The translations under genes and the position numbers were made by a program. DNA of 64,000 nucleotides from Haloarcula vallismortis ATCC 29715 (GTDB taxonomy: Archaea; Halobacteriota; Halobacteria; Halobacteriales; Haloarculaceae): assembly GCF_000337775.1 (NCBI RefSeq), contig NZ_AOLQ01000031.1, forward strand, positions 1 through 64,000, written 5' to 3'. The notes beneath the pieces were generated by a model, which searched no databases, had not been told where the DNA came from, and was given only the letters and a program-made list of their open reading frames with translations. Below, one piece after another: positions 8,036 through 16,574 of the stretch. Numbering within the stretch: position 1 is the first letter of the stretch; each line of letters starts with the position of its first letter.

Positions 8036-9685
8036 TTAGTCCGCGCTCGTCGGCGCGCGGTCGGAGTCGAGATCGATGTCGAGCTCGTCGAGCTTGTCCG
8101 CCCACTCCTCGCGTTTCTCCTGATGGTCTTCGAGGAACTCGGCCATCAGTTCGGCGGCCTGCTCCTTGCAGCCGCCACAGAGCCGTTCGCCGCCGACGCA
8201 CTCGTCGTACACTTCCTTGGCGAACTCGTCGTCGTCGCCCGACAGCAGGTACGCGTACAGTTCGTACACCGGGCACTCGTCAGCCTTCCCGCCCTTCTCG
8301 CGCTGTTCCTCGGCCGTGGAGCGGCCGCCAGTGGTCGCCGACTTGACTTTGTCGTAGCCGTCCTCCGGGTCGTCCAGCAGGGAGATGTGCGAGGCCGGAA
8401 TCGAGGAGGACATCTTGCCGCCGGTGAGGCCGGTCATGAACCGATGGTAGATAGACGACGGTGGCTGGAAGCCGTAGCCGCCGTTGTCGAGTTCGACCTG
8501 CCGGGCCAGTTCCTCGGCCTCAGCGTGGTCCAGGTCGAACGTGTCGATGTGTTCGTCATACACCCGCTTCTCCCCGTCGATAGTCTCGATGAGCGCCTCG
8601 AAGGCCTCGGCAGTCGCGTTGCGGTCGAGGAACCGGGTGCGGGGGCGAAGCGGTTCTTTCCCTGCCTCGTCGAGTTTGGCGACGACGGACTCGCGGGCGT
8701 CGGCGGGCGCTGGCTGGTGGTCGCGCAGCCAGTCGGCGGCCTCGCCACAGCGGGGCCGGTCTGGCTCCTCGGCGTACTCCTCGCGGGCGTCGTAGGCCTG
8801 CCGGAGCAGCGTCCGTTCAACAGCGTCGGCCTCGAAACTGGCGAAGGCCTCCGTCACGCCGAAGTACCGCATCCGCGCGGCGAGGTCTCGCGCCAGCCGC
8901 ATGTGCGGGTCTTGGTCCGGACCGACGGGGATAACCGTCGGCTTCGGCCCATCCAGTTGCGGGTAGAGGATGTCGGCCATCTGTGTGACGACCGACTGCA
9001 TGTGGGAGACATCCGTCTCGCCGTCGAAGTCGTAGATGGCCTGCAGCTCCGAGAAGTTCGCCTCCGCGCCGAGTTCGAACGCGAGGTCCTGCACTTCACG
9101 GTTATCCGACTGACGGTACAGTGTGCCCTCATCGGGGTCGAAACCGAGCGCAAGCAGCGAGAGGATGTAGTTCGTCGCGTGCTCGTCGATTTCGTCCCAC
9201 GAAAGCCCGCGGGCGCTGTGGGCTTCGAGGTCCGCGATGAGCGCGAACGCGTCCCCGCCCTGCTGTTGGTGCCAGATGATCTCGTCGAAGACGAGCTTGT
9301 GGCCGATGTGCGGGTCGCCGGTCGGCATGAACCCCGACAGCGCGGCGAAGGGGTCGTCGTTGCGCATCGCCTCGGCGACGGGTCGGTAGTCCCGGTGGCC
9401 GAAGATGACGCCTCGCCGCATCAGGTAGTGCGGGTTGGGGACTTCGGGCAAGACCTCGTCGAACGCTTCGATGCCGAACTGCTCAAACAGCTTGCGGTAG
9501 TCGGCGATGGTCGATGAGCCCCACGGGTCGAGCGTCGCCTCGTCAGCGCCTTCGGCCTCGGTGCCGCCGTCCGGAAGCACCGGCTCGTCGACGGCGCGAG
9601 TGTCGGACTCCCGCCACTCTCCGCCCGACTGGCGGCGGTCCTCGTCGGGCGATGCGTCGTCGTGATGGGAGTCGTCCGTTGTCAT
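8036..9685 (-). CDS. trpS: Tryptophanyl-tRNA synthetase
   Basis: This 549-residue class I synthetase charges tRNA-Trp. It is of the long archaeal/eukaryotic type. A very acidic extension of about 50 residues precedes the catalytic domain. The HIGH signature is PTGDPHIGHK (121-130), the tRNA/ATP loop is GGKMSSS in the second half, and GPDQDPHMRLARD is the family ATP/Trp segment. The C-terminal part has a Cys cluster (DECVGGERLCGGCKEQ) seen in archaeal TrpRS. I chose Met at 9685 over a GTG nine codons upstream. It lies directly downstream of endA, which fits biology: haloarchaeal pre-tRNA-Trp carries an intron that EndA removes. Confidence 0.95.
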   Translation of the reverse strand: MTTDDSHHDDASPDEDRRQSGGEWRESDTRAVDEPVLPDGGTEAEGADEATLDPWGSSTIADYRKLFEQFGIEAFDEVLPEVPNPHYLMRRGVIFGHRDYRPVAEAMRNDDPFAALSGFMPTGDPHIGHKLVFDEIIWHQQQGGDAFALIADLEAHSARGLSWDEIDEHATNYILSLLALGFDPDEGTLYRQSDNREVQDLAFELGAEANFSELQAIYDFDGETDVSHMQSVVTQMADILYPQLDGPKPTVIPVGPDQDPHMRLARDLAARMRYFGVTEAFASFEADAVERTLLRQAYDAREEYAEEPDRPRCGEAADWLRDHQPAPADARESVVAKLDEAGKEPLRPRTRFLDRNATAEAFEALIETIDGEKRVYDEHIDTFDLDHAEAEELARQVELDNGGYGFQPPSSIYHRFMTGLTGGKMSSSIPASHISLLDDPEDGYDKVKSATTGGRSTAEEQREKGGKADECPVYELYAYLLSGDDDEFAKEVYDECVGGERLCGGCKEQAAELMAEFLEDHQEKREEWADKLDELDIDLDSDRAPTSAD

Positions 9686-9779
9686 GGATGTGCTCGGCTC
9701 GCGGTGAGCCACGTTACAGGTGCTTTGGTTCCGGTCGGCGCAAAAAGGGTTCGTTTCCGAGCGCCGCCCGCGAGACGGT

Positions 9780-9798
9780 CGCGGGCTCTGACCCCGCG
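9780..9798 (-). terminator. Hairpin between endA and trpS
   Basis: CGCGGG and CCCGCG pair around a 7-nt loop, just after the endA stop codon at 9807. There is no strong U-tract, so it may be a weak terminator or processing site. Confidence 0.35.
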
Positions 9799-9806
9799 TG
9801 CGCCAC

Positions 9807-10832
9807 TCAGGGCGTCAGTCGCTCGACGGCTATCCACTCGATACTGTCGCTATCGGTACCTTCACCGCCGCTATCTGCCGTTAGCGCAAACATCATCGTC
9901 TTCCGGACGCCGTGGGCCAGGCGCACGTCCAGCGCGAGGTCCCGCGGCTCGAATCGGTGGCCGGCCGGCAACACCCGAACCAGAAGCTCCGAGTGACCCA
10001 AGTTCTCGGCGCTCTCGACGTCGGCGTAGGTCCGGAAGTCAGCGCCGAACTTGAACCCAGTCTTCGGGGCGACGCCACTCCCTCGCAGGGCCGCATAGAC
10101 AGCCAGCCGGCGGTCGAATCGGTCACCTTCGACCTCGCGGCCGCGCTCGACGACGGCGGCGGCCCCGCCCTCAACCGTGAGCAGTCCCTCCCGGGCGAGA
10201 TAGGCGGCCTCGACGAGCGAGAGCTGGACCGCGCCTTCGTCGTCGAGTCGCTGGCCGTAGAACGCCTGTTCGTACAGCTCCGCCGGCGGTTCCCAGCACA
10301 CCACCCGCTCTTCCAGCAGTTCGCCCTCCGTTGTCGGGACGACAGCGTCGCTGGTCCCCGCAACGTCGCGCCGCTCGGTGTCGAGATAGGTCACTTCACT
10401 CTCCTCGTCGACGACCGCCAGCACGCAGTTGCCCAGACCGGTGGCTCCAACGGTGTCGCGCTCACCGACGACCCGGACGCGATAGGCCACCTCGTTGTCC
10501 CACGGCCCCTTACCGCGGGGGTAGACCACGAAGTCCGTGCCTGCGGCGTCGTCGACCCATCCCTCGCGGGCCGGCGTGAGGTAGAAGCCGCGGTCCCGGA
10601 GGTCTTTGTAGACGGCGAAGGCGACCTCAGAGACGGCCGCCGACCCGAGAAACGCCCGGAAATCCATCCCGTCGATGCTCTCAATATCCCCACGGTAGAG
10701 GAGGTGTGCGGCCTCCACCGGAGCCAGGTCGATGTCGCCGTTTCGGACCTTCCCGTACCCGCGCGAGTCGTAGAACCGCTCGCGCGCCTCGTAGCCGGCC
10801 CGCACGACATCACCGTCGAGCGTCAGTTCCAT
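9807..10832 (-). CDS. endA: tRNA-splicing endonuclease
   Basis: This 341-residue enzyme cuts bulge-helix-bulge RNA in pre-tRNA and pre-rRNA. It has two tandem copies of the fold, as in haloarchaeal enzymes that act as dimers of fused units. The N-terminal half is an inactive copy and the C-terminal half carries the catalytic triad: Tyr269 (DFRTYADVES), His280 (LGHSELLVRV) and Lys311 (GVRKTMMFAL). The spacings 11 and 31 match the family closely. Met at 10832 (MELTLDGDVVRAG) fits; the frame is open 77 codons further but that stretch is not protein-like. It precedes trpS on the same strand and probably also processes the 16S stem at 147-196/1776-1826. Confidence 0.93.
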   Translation of the reverse strand: MELTLDGDVVRAGYEARERFYDSRGYGKVRNGDIDLAPVEAAHLLYRGDIESIDGMDFRAFLGSAAVSEVAFAVYKDLRDRGFYLTPAREGWVDDAAGTDFVVYPRGKGPWDNEVAYRVRVVGERDTVGATGLGNCVLAVVDEESEVTYLDTERRDVAGTSDAVVPTTEGELLEERVVCWEPPAELYEQAFYGQRLDDEGAVQLSLVEAAYLAREGLLTVEGGAAAVVERGREVEGDRFDRRLAVYAALRGSGVAPKTGFKFGADFRTYADVESAENLGHSELLVRVLPAGHRFEPRDLALDVRLAHGVRKTMMFALTADSGGEGTDSDSIEWIAVERLTP

Positions 10833-10914
10833 GCTCTGACGTGGCCCCCGCGGCGACAAAGCCCCTGCGGGTCCGAACCGGGAGCGAAGGTGGACGGGTG
10901 TGGAGGGTGAGTGC

Positions 10915-11637
10915 TCACTCCCGTTGTGTGCATGAACTGTCCAGACACCGCGTTCCGCCGGCGGTTTCGAACAGCGGCAGGCCACAGTCACAGTGACCGA
11001 CGACGACGCCGGACGGCATCGAGAAGCCGGTGTCACAGTCGGGGTAGTGCTCACAGCCGGCAAGCAGGCCGCCCCGGCGGAGAATCAGCAGGTCGCCGTC
11101 GCAGTCCGGACAGTCCCATTCGCGGTCAAAGGCCGCGGTGACAGCGTCGTCTAGTGAGTCACAGTCCCGGTCGAGACACAGTTCGAACGCCCGCCCACGT
11201 TCCACCCGAAGCGTAGGGAGTCTACAGTCGTCACAGCGGCCGCCAGTAACTGCGGCATCGCTCGGAATCCCGTAAGCGGCGTCACAGCCGGTACAGGTGA
11301 CCTCACTCCGGGTGCGGACCAGCGTCCCGGCGCAGTCAGGGCACTCGCGCACTGGAACGCCGGCGTTCGAGGCCGGATAGCGACCACTGCCGTGTTCCTC
11401 GTGAGTGACCACCCGGAGAAGTTCATCACCGTCGCGGGCGGTCACCGCTCCGTCGTCGATAGTGACGCTTTCAGCGCGGGTGAGCCACGCGACCGGCTGA
11501 TATCCCTCGGCATCGTGAACGAGAACAGTGTTGTCCGGTTTGATGACGACAAGCACGTCGCCGCGTTGCTCCCGCTCGCGGGTTCCCTCGAATACGGTCG
11601 TACACTCACCAGCTATCACACGGGTTCCGTCGTGCAT
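10915..11637 (-). CDS. NucS N-terminal-like domain fused to topoisomerase-type zinc ribbons
   Basis: This is a 240-residue protein. Residues 1-80 (GDVLVVIKPDNTVLVHDAEG, then QPVAWLTRAESVTI) resemble the N-terminal DNA-binding domain of NucS at 41807-42526, down to the Lys-Pro-Asp/Val-His pattern. The rest contains four Cys4 ribbons: CPDC...CTGC, CDDC...CLDRDC, CPDC...CEHYPDC, and CDC...CLDSSC. These resemble the C-terminal zinc fingers of type IA topoisomerases. The NucS nuclease motif is absent, so it should bind single-stranded or branched DNA without cutting it (inference). It is upstream of endA on the same strand with 82 nt between. Met at 11637 was chosen because the preceding 38 codons look non-coding. 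Confidence 0.78.
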   Translation of the reverse strand: MHDGTRVIAGECTTVFEGTREREQRGDVLVVIKPDNTVLVHDAEGYQPVAWLTRAESVTIDDGAVTARDGDELLRVVTHEEHGSGRYPASNAGVPVRECPDCAGTLVRTRSEVTCTGCDAAYGIPSDAAVTGGRCDDCRLPTLRVERGRAFELCLDRDCDSLDDAVTAAFDREWDCPDCDGDLLILRRGGLLAGCEHYPDCDTGFSMPSGVVVGHCDCGLPLFETAGGTRCLDSSCTQRE

Positions 11638-11755
11638 GGGCCGACCTGACCGTGCTCCGGTATTTAAACCCTCAGACGGTGGACGGGGCTTCACAGAGTG
11701 GTCGTCAGTGCCGGAGTCGGAACAGCCAAAGCCGTCGGCGAGTGACAGCAAGGCA

Positions 11756-12412
11756 ATGAGTGAACCACCGGTCGGGGTCTGTTTCGATATGGACGGCGTG
11801 CTCGTCCAGTCCGAAGATTACTGGGTCCGTGCCCAGCGCGATGATATCCTCCCGACAGCCGCACCGAACGATGACATCCCGCTCTCGGCAATTACCGGTC
11901 GGAACTACCGGGAGGTGTATCCGGATCTGGACGGCGAATACGACCTCGAAATCAGCCGCGAGGCGTTCGAGGAGCTGTTCGAGGAGCACGGGGAGCGGAT
12001 CTACGGCAACGAGGCGACGTTCCTCGATGGGGCGCACGAACTGCTTGACGAGCTGCGGGAGGCCGGCGTGGCGCTAGCGCTGACGACCTCCGCACCGTGG
12101 GCCTGGATCGACGTGGCCGACGAGCGCTTCGACCTCCTCTCGAAGTTCGACGTTGCGATCAGCGCAAACGACATCGACGGCCCCGGTAAGCCGGAACCGG
12201 ACATCTACGAGCAGGGCGCGGCGGAGTTGGGCGTCGCGCCCGGAGACTGCTGGGCGGTCGAGGACTCCACCGCGGGCGCACGCGCCGCCGTCGCCGCCGG
12301 GATGACGACCGTCGGGTTCCGTGGCGACGGCGACGAGACGGATCTTTCGATGGTGCACGAGATCGCGGACGACGCTACGACACTGCGCGAGGTACTGTTA
12401 GGCGGTGTATAA
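11756..12412 (+). CDS. HAD-superfamily phosphatase
   Basis: This 218-residue protein has the four HAD motifs: FDMDGVLVQSE (10-20, nucleophile Asp11 and acid/base Asp13), the Thr of LALTTSAPWAW, Lys in GPGKPEPDIY, and the acidic pair in CWAVEDSTAG. A helical cap is inserted after motif I. The pattern is that of the beta-phosphoglucomutase/phosphoglycolate phosphatase branch, so it should hydrolyse or move phosphate on a small sugar phosphate; the substrate cannot be told from sequence. It is divergent from the zinc-ribbon gene, sharing a 118-nt intergenic space. Met at 11756 is supported by the conserved motif starting just after it. Confidence 0.86.
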   Translation: MSEPPVGVCFDMDGVLVQSEDYWVRAQRDDILPTAAPNDDIPLSAITGRNYREVYPDLDGEYDLEISREAFEELFEEHGERIYGNEATFLDGAHELLDELREAGVALALTTSAPWAWIDVADERFDLLSKFDVAISANDIDGPGKPEPDIYEQGAAELGVAPGDCWAVEDSTAGARAAVAAGMTTVGFRGDGDETDLSMVHEIADDATTLREVLLGGV

Positions 12413-12583
12413 CAGCCGACTATCTGTGCGGAGTGAGGAAGACAGACTCAGCAGCGGTGCGTAATGCTCACCGAGACAGGATTGAGCCAGAAACCGTCTG
12501 GTGGTAGTGCGGTGTGCAGGCGTTCGAGAGCAGCAAAACAGTGTACAGAATGCCAGCGTGGAGGGGAGGAAGACCCGGCCAGG

Positions 12584-12823
12584 TCAGGCAGGGTCACCGT
12601 ATCCACGGCCCGCGAGGAGGCCGAAGACGTTGAGGGCAACGACACCCACGAAGATGAGGAAGCTCTGACTGTCCAGCCCGCCCAGCAGCAGCGGCGGATA
12701 TGCCAGTGGTGTGATGATAGCCAGCCAGAACGCCATGAACTGCAGGGGACGAGTGAGTGATCGGAGGGTGACGCTACTGGGGGCGGCTTCCATCGGGGAA
12801 CGGAAGGGCGATGCACTGGACAT
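12584..12823 (-). CDS. Small two-helix membrane protein
   Basis: This 79-residue protein has two hydrophobic segments, about 27-49 (PLQFMAFWLAIITPLAYPPLLL) and 53-71 (QSFLIFVGVVALNVFGLLAG), joined by a short Gly-Asp turn and ending in a short polar tail. I do not recognise a named family. The frame is open further upstream, but a TATA box at 12862-12869 predicts transcription from about 12840, leaving Met at 12823 as the first usable start. It lies between the HAD gene (convergent) and the helicase (same strand, upstream). Confidence 0.68.
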   Translation of the reverse strand: MSSASPFRSPMEAAPSSVTLRSLTRPLQFMAFWLAIITPLAYPPLLLGGLDSQSFLIFVGVVALNVFGLLAGRGYGDPA

Positions 12824-12861
12824 TGTGGGCTTCCTCAGTTCTTCGTAAGAACCCATACCCC

Positions 12862-12869
12862 CATATAAA
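12862..12869 (-). promoter_or_regulatory. TATA box of the small membrane protein gene
   Basis: The minus strand reads GTTTATATGG about 40 nt before the start at 12823. It decides the start because Met at 12856 would lie upstream of the transcript. Confidence 0.6.
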
Positions 12870-13028
12870 CGCCAGACCCTTGAGGAGAATTCGTACTCTT
12901 TTCGGAATGGTAACCGGATTTCAGCACCTTTCAGCGATATTTCACGGATTGGTATAACGCTTCGAAAGACGTTTATAAATTTTATCGAGCGGTCTGAGAG
13001 TGTTTCAGAGCAGTAGCCGAAGCGGCAG

Positions 13029-15527
13029 TTATCGGACAAGCACGGACCGGGTTTCGGTAATCGTCGGGAGCGGCAGCGCGGGGAACGCGACCTCGACGGT
13101 GAACGTGAGTTCCTCCGCGTCCGCGCCGAAGACGGCTACCGGAAGCGTGGCTTCGCCGAGATACGACGGCTTGGCGGTCATCTCACGACCGTTAACCGTA
13201 ACACGCAGGCCCGCACGGGCACTGCCGCCGGTGTTCCTGACCGTTACCTCCCGCATATCGTTGTCGCCGGGCGCGATAGTCTCGGGGAAATCGCCCCAGT
13301 CGATAGAGACGACGGGGAGGTCCCGCGCGTTCGCGAGCACCTGTTCGGCGACACCATCGGAGAGTCCGGCACGGACGAGACCGTCTTCGCCGGCTTCGAC
13401 CACGTCGGCGGGCGAGGAGAGCCCCGCAGCGGCGAGTTTGCCAGCGCGACCGCTGGCGACGCCGTCGATGGCCGTCAACCCGACCGCGTCAGCACTGATG
13501 CCGTGTTCGACTCTGGCCTCAACGCGACAGGCGAGATTCGCGTAGCGGGCTGGTCCCAACGTGTCGACGAATTCCCGCATCGCCGCGAGCAGGCGAAGGG
13601 CATTCTGCCGGATAACCCACGCGTCGCTTTTGAGTTCCGTCGGCGTCGTCCCGGTCATGCCCGAACGGAGGATGGCCAGCACCTTGCGCTGGCCGGCGTC
13701 GAGGCTCTCGTCCACGCTGTCACCCAGAACGGCGTGGACAGCGTCCTCCTCATCAGACCGGGCGCTGACGCTGTCGAACTCGGTTGCACCCGCCACCGCA
13801 GTCAGCAGGTCGTCCGCGTCGACGGTGACCCCGGAGTCGGGGTCAGCAGCCTCCTGACAGCGCTCGGCGACGTCCGCGAACCGGCGCGCAGTCGAAAGCC
13901 GGAGGTAGAACTTCGACGCCAACTGGCCCAGCCGCGTCGGTTCGACGTTGAGGCCGTCCTGTTCGACAAACCCCTCATCGACGAGCGCTGAAAGCGTATC
14001 GCTGACCCGACTCCGGAGGTCGCTACCAGCGTCGTACTTGTCAGGGGCCGACTGTGAGCGGGCATAGTAGAAGGTCGTCGCGAGCCAGTCCATCACGTCG
14101 TCCACGTCGTCGATGGTCCCGAGCGCAATCTCGGCGTTCAGGTGGGCGTCGAGTTCCGCCGCGAGCCGGGACTCGATCTCCTTCCCGTCCCGGAGCAGGC
14201 GGCGGTACTTGTCGGCGTCCGAGCGGTCACAGACCACCCAGGCATAGCCCATGTCGTCGTAGCCGGGCCGGCCCGCGCGGCCGAGCATCTGGAGCACGTC
14301 GAGCGGGCTCATGTCGACCTCGCCCTCCAGCGGGTCGTGGAGTTTGGTGTCGCGGATGACGACACAGCGAGCGGGGAGGTTTACACCCCACGCCAGCGTC
14401 GACGTCGAGAACAGGAGCTGAATCTTGCCCTGCTTGAACCACTGCTCAATCTTATTTTTGTCCTCGCGTGCGAGACCAGCGTGGTGGAAGCCGACGCCGT
14501 CCAGCACTGACTGGCGGAGCGTGTCGTTCGAGAGGTCGGCGGCGTCGTTGTGGAAATCGTAGTCCCCGCGTGCGCCCATCGGAATGTCGCGCTCGACAAT
14601 TTCGTCGCGGGCCTTCTTTGCTGCCTGTACCGTGTCCTGACGCGAAGAGACAAACACGAGCGCCTGCCCCTCCTCGCAGATGTGTGGCTCGGCGAGATCA
14701 AGCGCCCGGTAGAGCCGGCGGTACTTGTCGGCGAAGGCGTTCTCGCCGTGGGAATACGTCTTCACGTCGGCGTTCAGCGGCACGGGCCGGTACTCCTCGC
14801 CGAAGGCGAAGGTCGTTTTGTCGGGCGCGTCGAGCCAGTCAGCCACGTCGTCGATGTTCGGCATCGTCGCCGACAGCGCCACCACGCGCGGGTCACAGAG
14901 CCGGCGGAGTCGCGAGACAGTGACTTCGAGCACCGCCCCCCGTCGGTCTGAGTCAAGCAGGTGGACCTCGTCGATGACACAGCAGTCCACGTCAGTGATG
15001 AAGGAGTAGCGGCTGGTCTCGTGTTTCCGGGTGGCCGAATCGGCCTTTTCCGGTGTCATCACGAGAATATCCGCCCGCTCGGCGCGGCGAGGGTTCAGGT
15101 CCCGCTCGCCGGTGACGACGTAGACAGAGTACCCCAGCTCCTCGAACCGCTCCCACTCGCTCTCCTTCTCGTTGGTGAGCGCGCGAAGCGGCGCGAGAAA
15201 CAGCGCGGTCCCGTCCTCGGCGAGCGTTTTGCAGATGGCCAGTTCGGCCAGCGCCGTCTTCCCGCTGGCCGTCGGCGCGCTGACGACGACGTTGTCGTCG
15301 CGGTTCAGCAGGGCCGGCAGGGCCGCCGACTGCATCCGGTTGAACTCCTCGAAGGGAAAGGCATCGGCAAAGTCGGGGAGCACCTCCGCGACCGCCACAG
15401 TCGGCTCGCTGTCGGTTCGGGATGGCACGTCACAGTCGCAGTTCCGCGACGGCAAAGGCGTTTCTATGGGGGAGCGAAAGTGCATGAGCGAGGCCATGTG
15501 TTTCAGGGCCACGGTGTGGCTGCTCAT
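13029..15527 (-). CDS. Ski2/Hel308-like ATP-dependent helicase
   Basis: This superfamily 2 helicase has about 832 residues. In order: Q-motif region FPFEEFNRMQ, Walker A SAPTASGKT (about 83-91), DEVH box (CCVIDEVHLLD), SATMPN (motif III), helicase C-terminal domain with GFHHAGL and QMLGRAGRPGYDDMG (motif VI), a winged-helix region, and a Sec63/Brr2-like C-terminal module with a helix-hairpin-helix and a beta-sandwich end. Relatives unwind or remodel branched DNA (Hel308) or RNA (Ski2); which applies here is open. The start is uncertain: Met at 15527, 15497 and 15485 are all possible, and I used the first after the putative promoter. It diverges from the methyltransferase at 15586. Confidence 0.9.
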   Translation of the reverse strand: MSSHTVALKHMASLMHFRSPIETPLPSRNCDCDVPSRTDSEPTVAVAEVLPDFADAFPFEEFNRMQSAALPALLNRDDNVVVSAPTASGKTALAELAICKTLAEDGTALFLAPLRALTNEKESEWERFEELGYSVYVVTGERDLNPRRAERADILVMTPEKADSATRKHETSRYSFITDVDCCVIDEVHLLDSDRRGAVLEVTVSRLRRLCDPRVVALSATMPNIDDVADWLDAPDKTTFAFGEEYRPVPLNADVKTYSHGENAFADKYRRLYRALDLAEPHICEEGQALVFVSSRQDTVQAAKKARDEIVERDIPMGARGDYDFHNDAADLSNDTLRQSVLDGVGFHHAGLAREDKNKIEQWFKQGKIQLLFSTSTLAWGVNLPARCVVIRDTKLHDPLEGEVDMSPLDVLQMLGRAGRPGYDDMGYAWVVCDRSDADKYRRLLRDGKEIESRLAAELDAHLNAEIALGTIDDVDDVMDWLATTFYYARSQSAPDKYDAGSDLRSRVSDTLSALVDEGFVEQDGLNVEPTRLGQLASKFYLRLSTARRFADVAERCQEAADPDSGVTVDADDLLTAVAGATEFDSVSARSDEEDAVHAVLGDSVDESLDAGQRKVLAILRSGMTGTTPTELKSDAWVIRQNALRLLAAMREFVDTLGPARYANLACRVEARVEHGISADAVGLTAIDGVASGRAGKLAAAGLSSPADVVEAGEDGLVRAGLSDGVAEQVLANARDLPVVSIDWGDFPETIAPGDNDMREVTVRNTGGSARAGLRVTVNGREMTAKPSYLGEATLPVAVFGADAEELTFTVEVAFPALPLPTITETRSVLVR

Positions 15528-15585
15528 TGGGGCTGTCCCACATTCCTGCCCAAAGATTAACTCAGCCGGCTGACAGTGCGCAAGC

Positions 15586-16419
15586 ATGCCTATCAGCGAC
15601 CCTGAGGACTATTACGACGAGAACAGCCAGAGCGAGTGGGACCGCCTGACGGCCACGCTGCACGGGCAGCTAGAGTGGACGGGGACCGTTGCACAGCTCG
15701 AAGCGACCCTCCCCGAGGCGGGACACGTCCTCGACGTGGGCGGCGGCGCTGGTCGGTACGCCGTCTGGCTGGCCGAACAGGGGTACGATGTCACGCTCGT
15801 TGATCCCAGCAGGGGCCAGCGAGCTATCGCACGGGAGAAAATCGCCGAACACGGGCACGAAGGGCAGGTGACCGTCGGGGCGGGCGACGTACGCGACCTC
15901 GGGTTTGACCGGGACGCGTTCGACGCGACGCTGTGTCTGGGTGGGCCGCTCTCGCACGTGCTCGACGCCGGCGAACGGGCGGCCGCCGTGCGGGAACTCC
16001 GCCGGGTAACAAAAGCTGGGGGTCCAGTGTTCGCGTCCGTTATGGGGCGGCTCAACTGGCTCGTTCTCTCACTTGTCGGCGAGTCCGAACACCTCACGGA
16101 TGCGGCCGAACTCGCCCAGACAGGCGATTACGACCGTCAGTTCGTGGCCCAATCCGGGCACGACGCGGCGTTCACAGAGACACACTTTTTCCGCGCCGCC
16201 GAGTTTGAGGCGCTGTTAGAGGCGAATGGATTGACCATCGAGACGCTGGTCGGACTGGAAGGACTGGCGTCAGTGCTCGCCGCCGCCCCACTCCGGCAGA
16301 CGGCTGACGAACTATCAGCAGACGAACGGGCCGGTGTTCAGGCGCTCGTAGACGAACTCCGCGAGGATCGGACTGCCGTAGACATGTCTGCACACATGCT
16401 TGCCGTCTGTCGTGTGTGA
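15586..16419 (+). CDS. Class I SAM-dependent methyltransferase
   Basis: This 277-residue protein has a Rossmann methyltransferase core: motif I VLDVGGGAGRYAVWLAEQG (about 48-66), the acidic end of strand 2 in VTLVDPS, and a post-motif DATLCLGGPLSHVLD. It is a general UbiE/COQ5-like fold, and nothing identifies the substrate. The C-terminal third (EFEALLEANGLTIETLVGLEGLAS) is the usual late strand region. It is divergent from the helicase gene with about 58 nt between starts, so the two may share a regulatory region. Confidence 0.85.
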   Translation: MPISDPEDYYDENSQSEWDRLTATLHGQLEWTGTVAQLEATLPEAGHVLDVGGGAGRYAVWLAEQGYDVTLVDPSRGQRAIAREKIAEHGHEGQVTVGAGDVRDLGFDRDAFDATLCLGGPLSHVLDAGERAAAVRELRRVTKAGGPVFASVMGRLNWLVLSLVGESEHLTDAAELAQTGDYDRQFVAQSGHDAAFTETHFFRAAEFEALLEANGLTIETLVGLEGLASVLAAAPLRQTADELSADERAGVQALVDELREDRTAVDMSAHMLAVCRV

Positions 16420-16574
16420 GCCGGCAACGCGGACAGTTGGGTGGGCACTCGCAAGTGCGCGGGTGGTTGTTAGTTCGATTCGGCCGCCGGACCAGCCGAT
16501 TGTCCGTCCGGACGCTACGCGGGAAACCACGCGACCCCCGCACGTTTTTGACCGGGCGAACCTAACTCCGAGTA

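Noticed and set aside
12964-12985. A TATA-like palindrome (gtttataaattttatc)
   Set aside because: It is symmetric and could work in either direction, but no gene start on either strand lies at the right distance.
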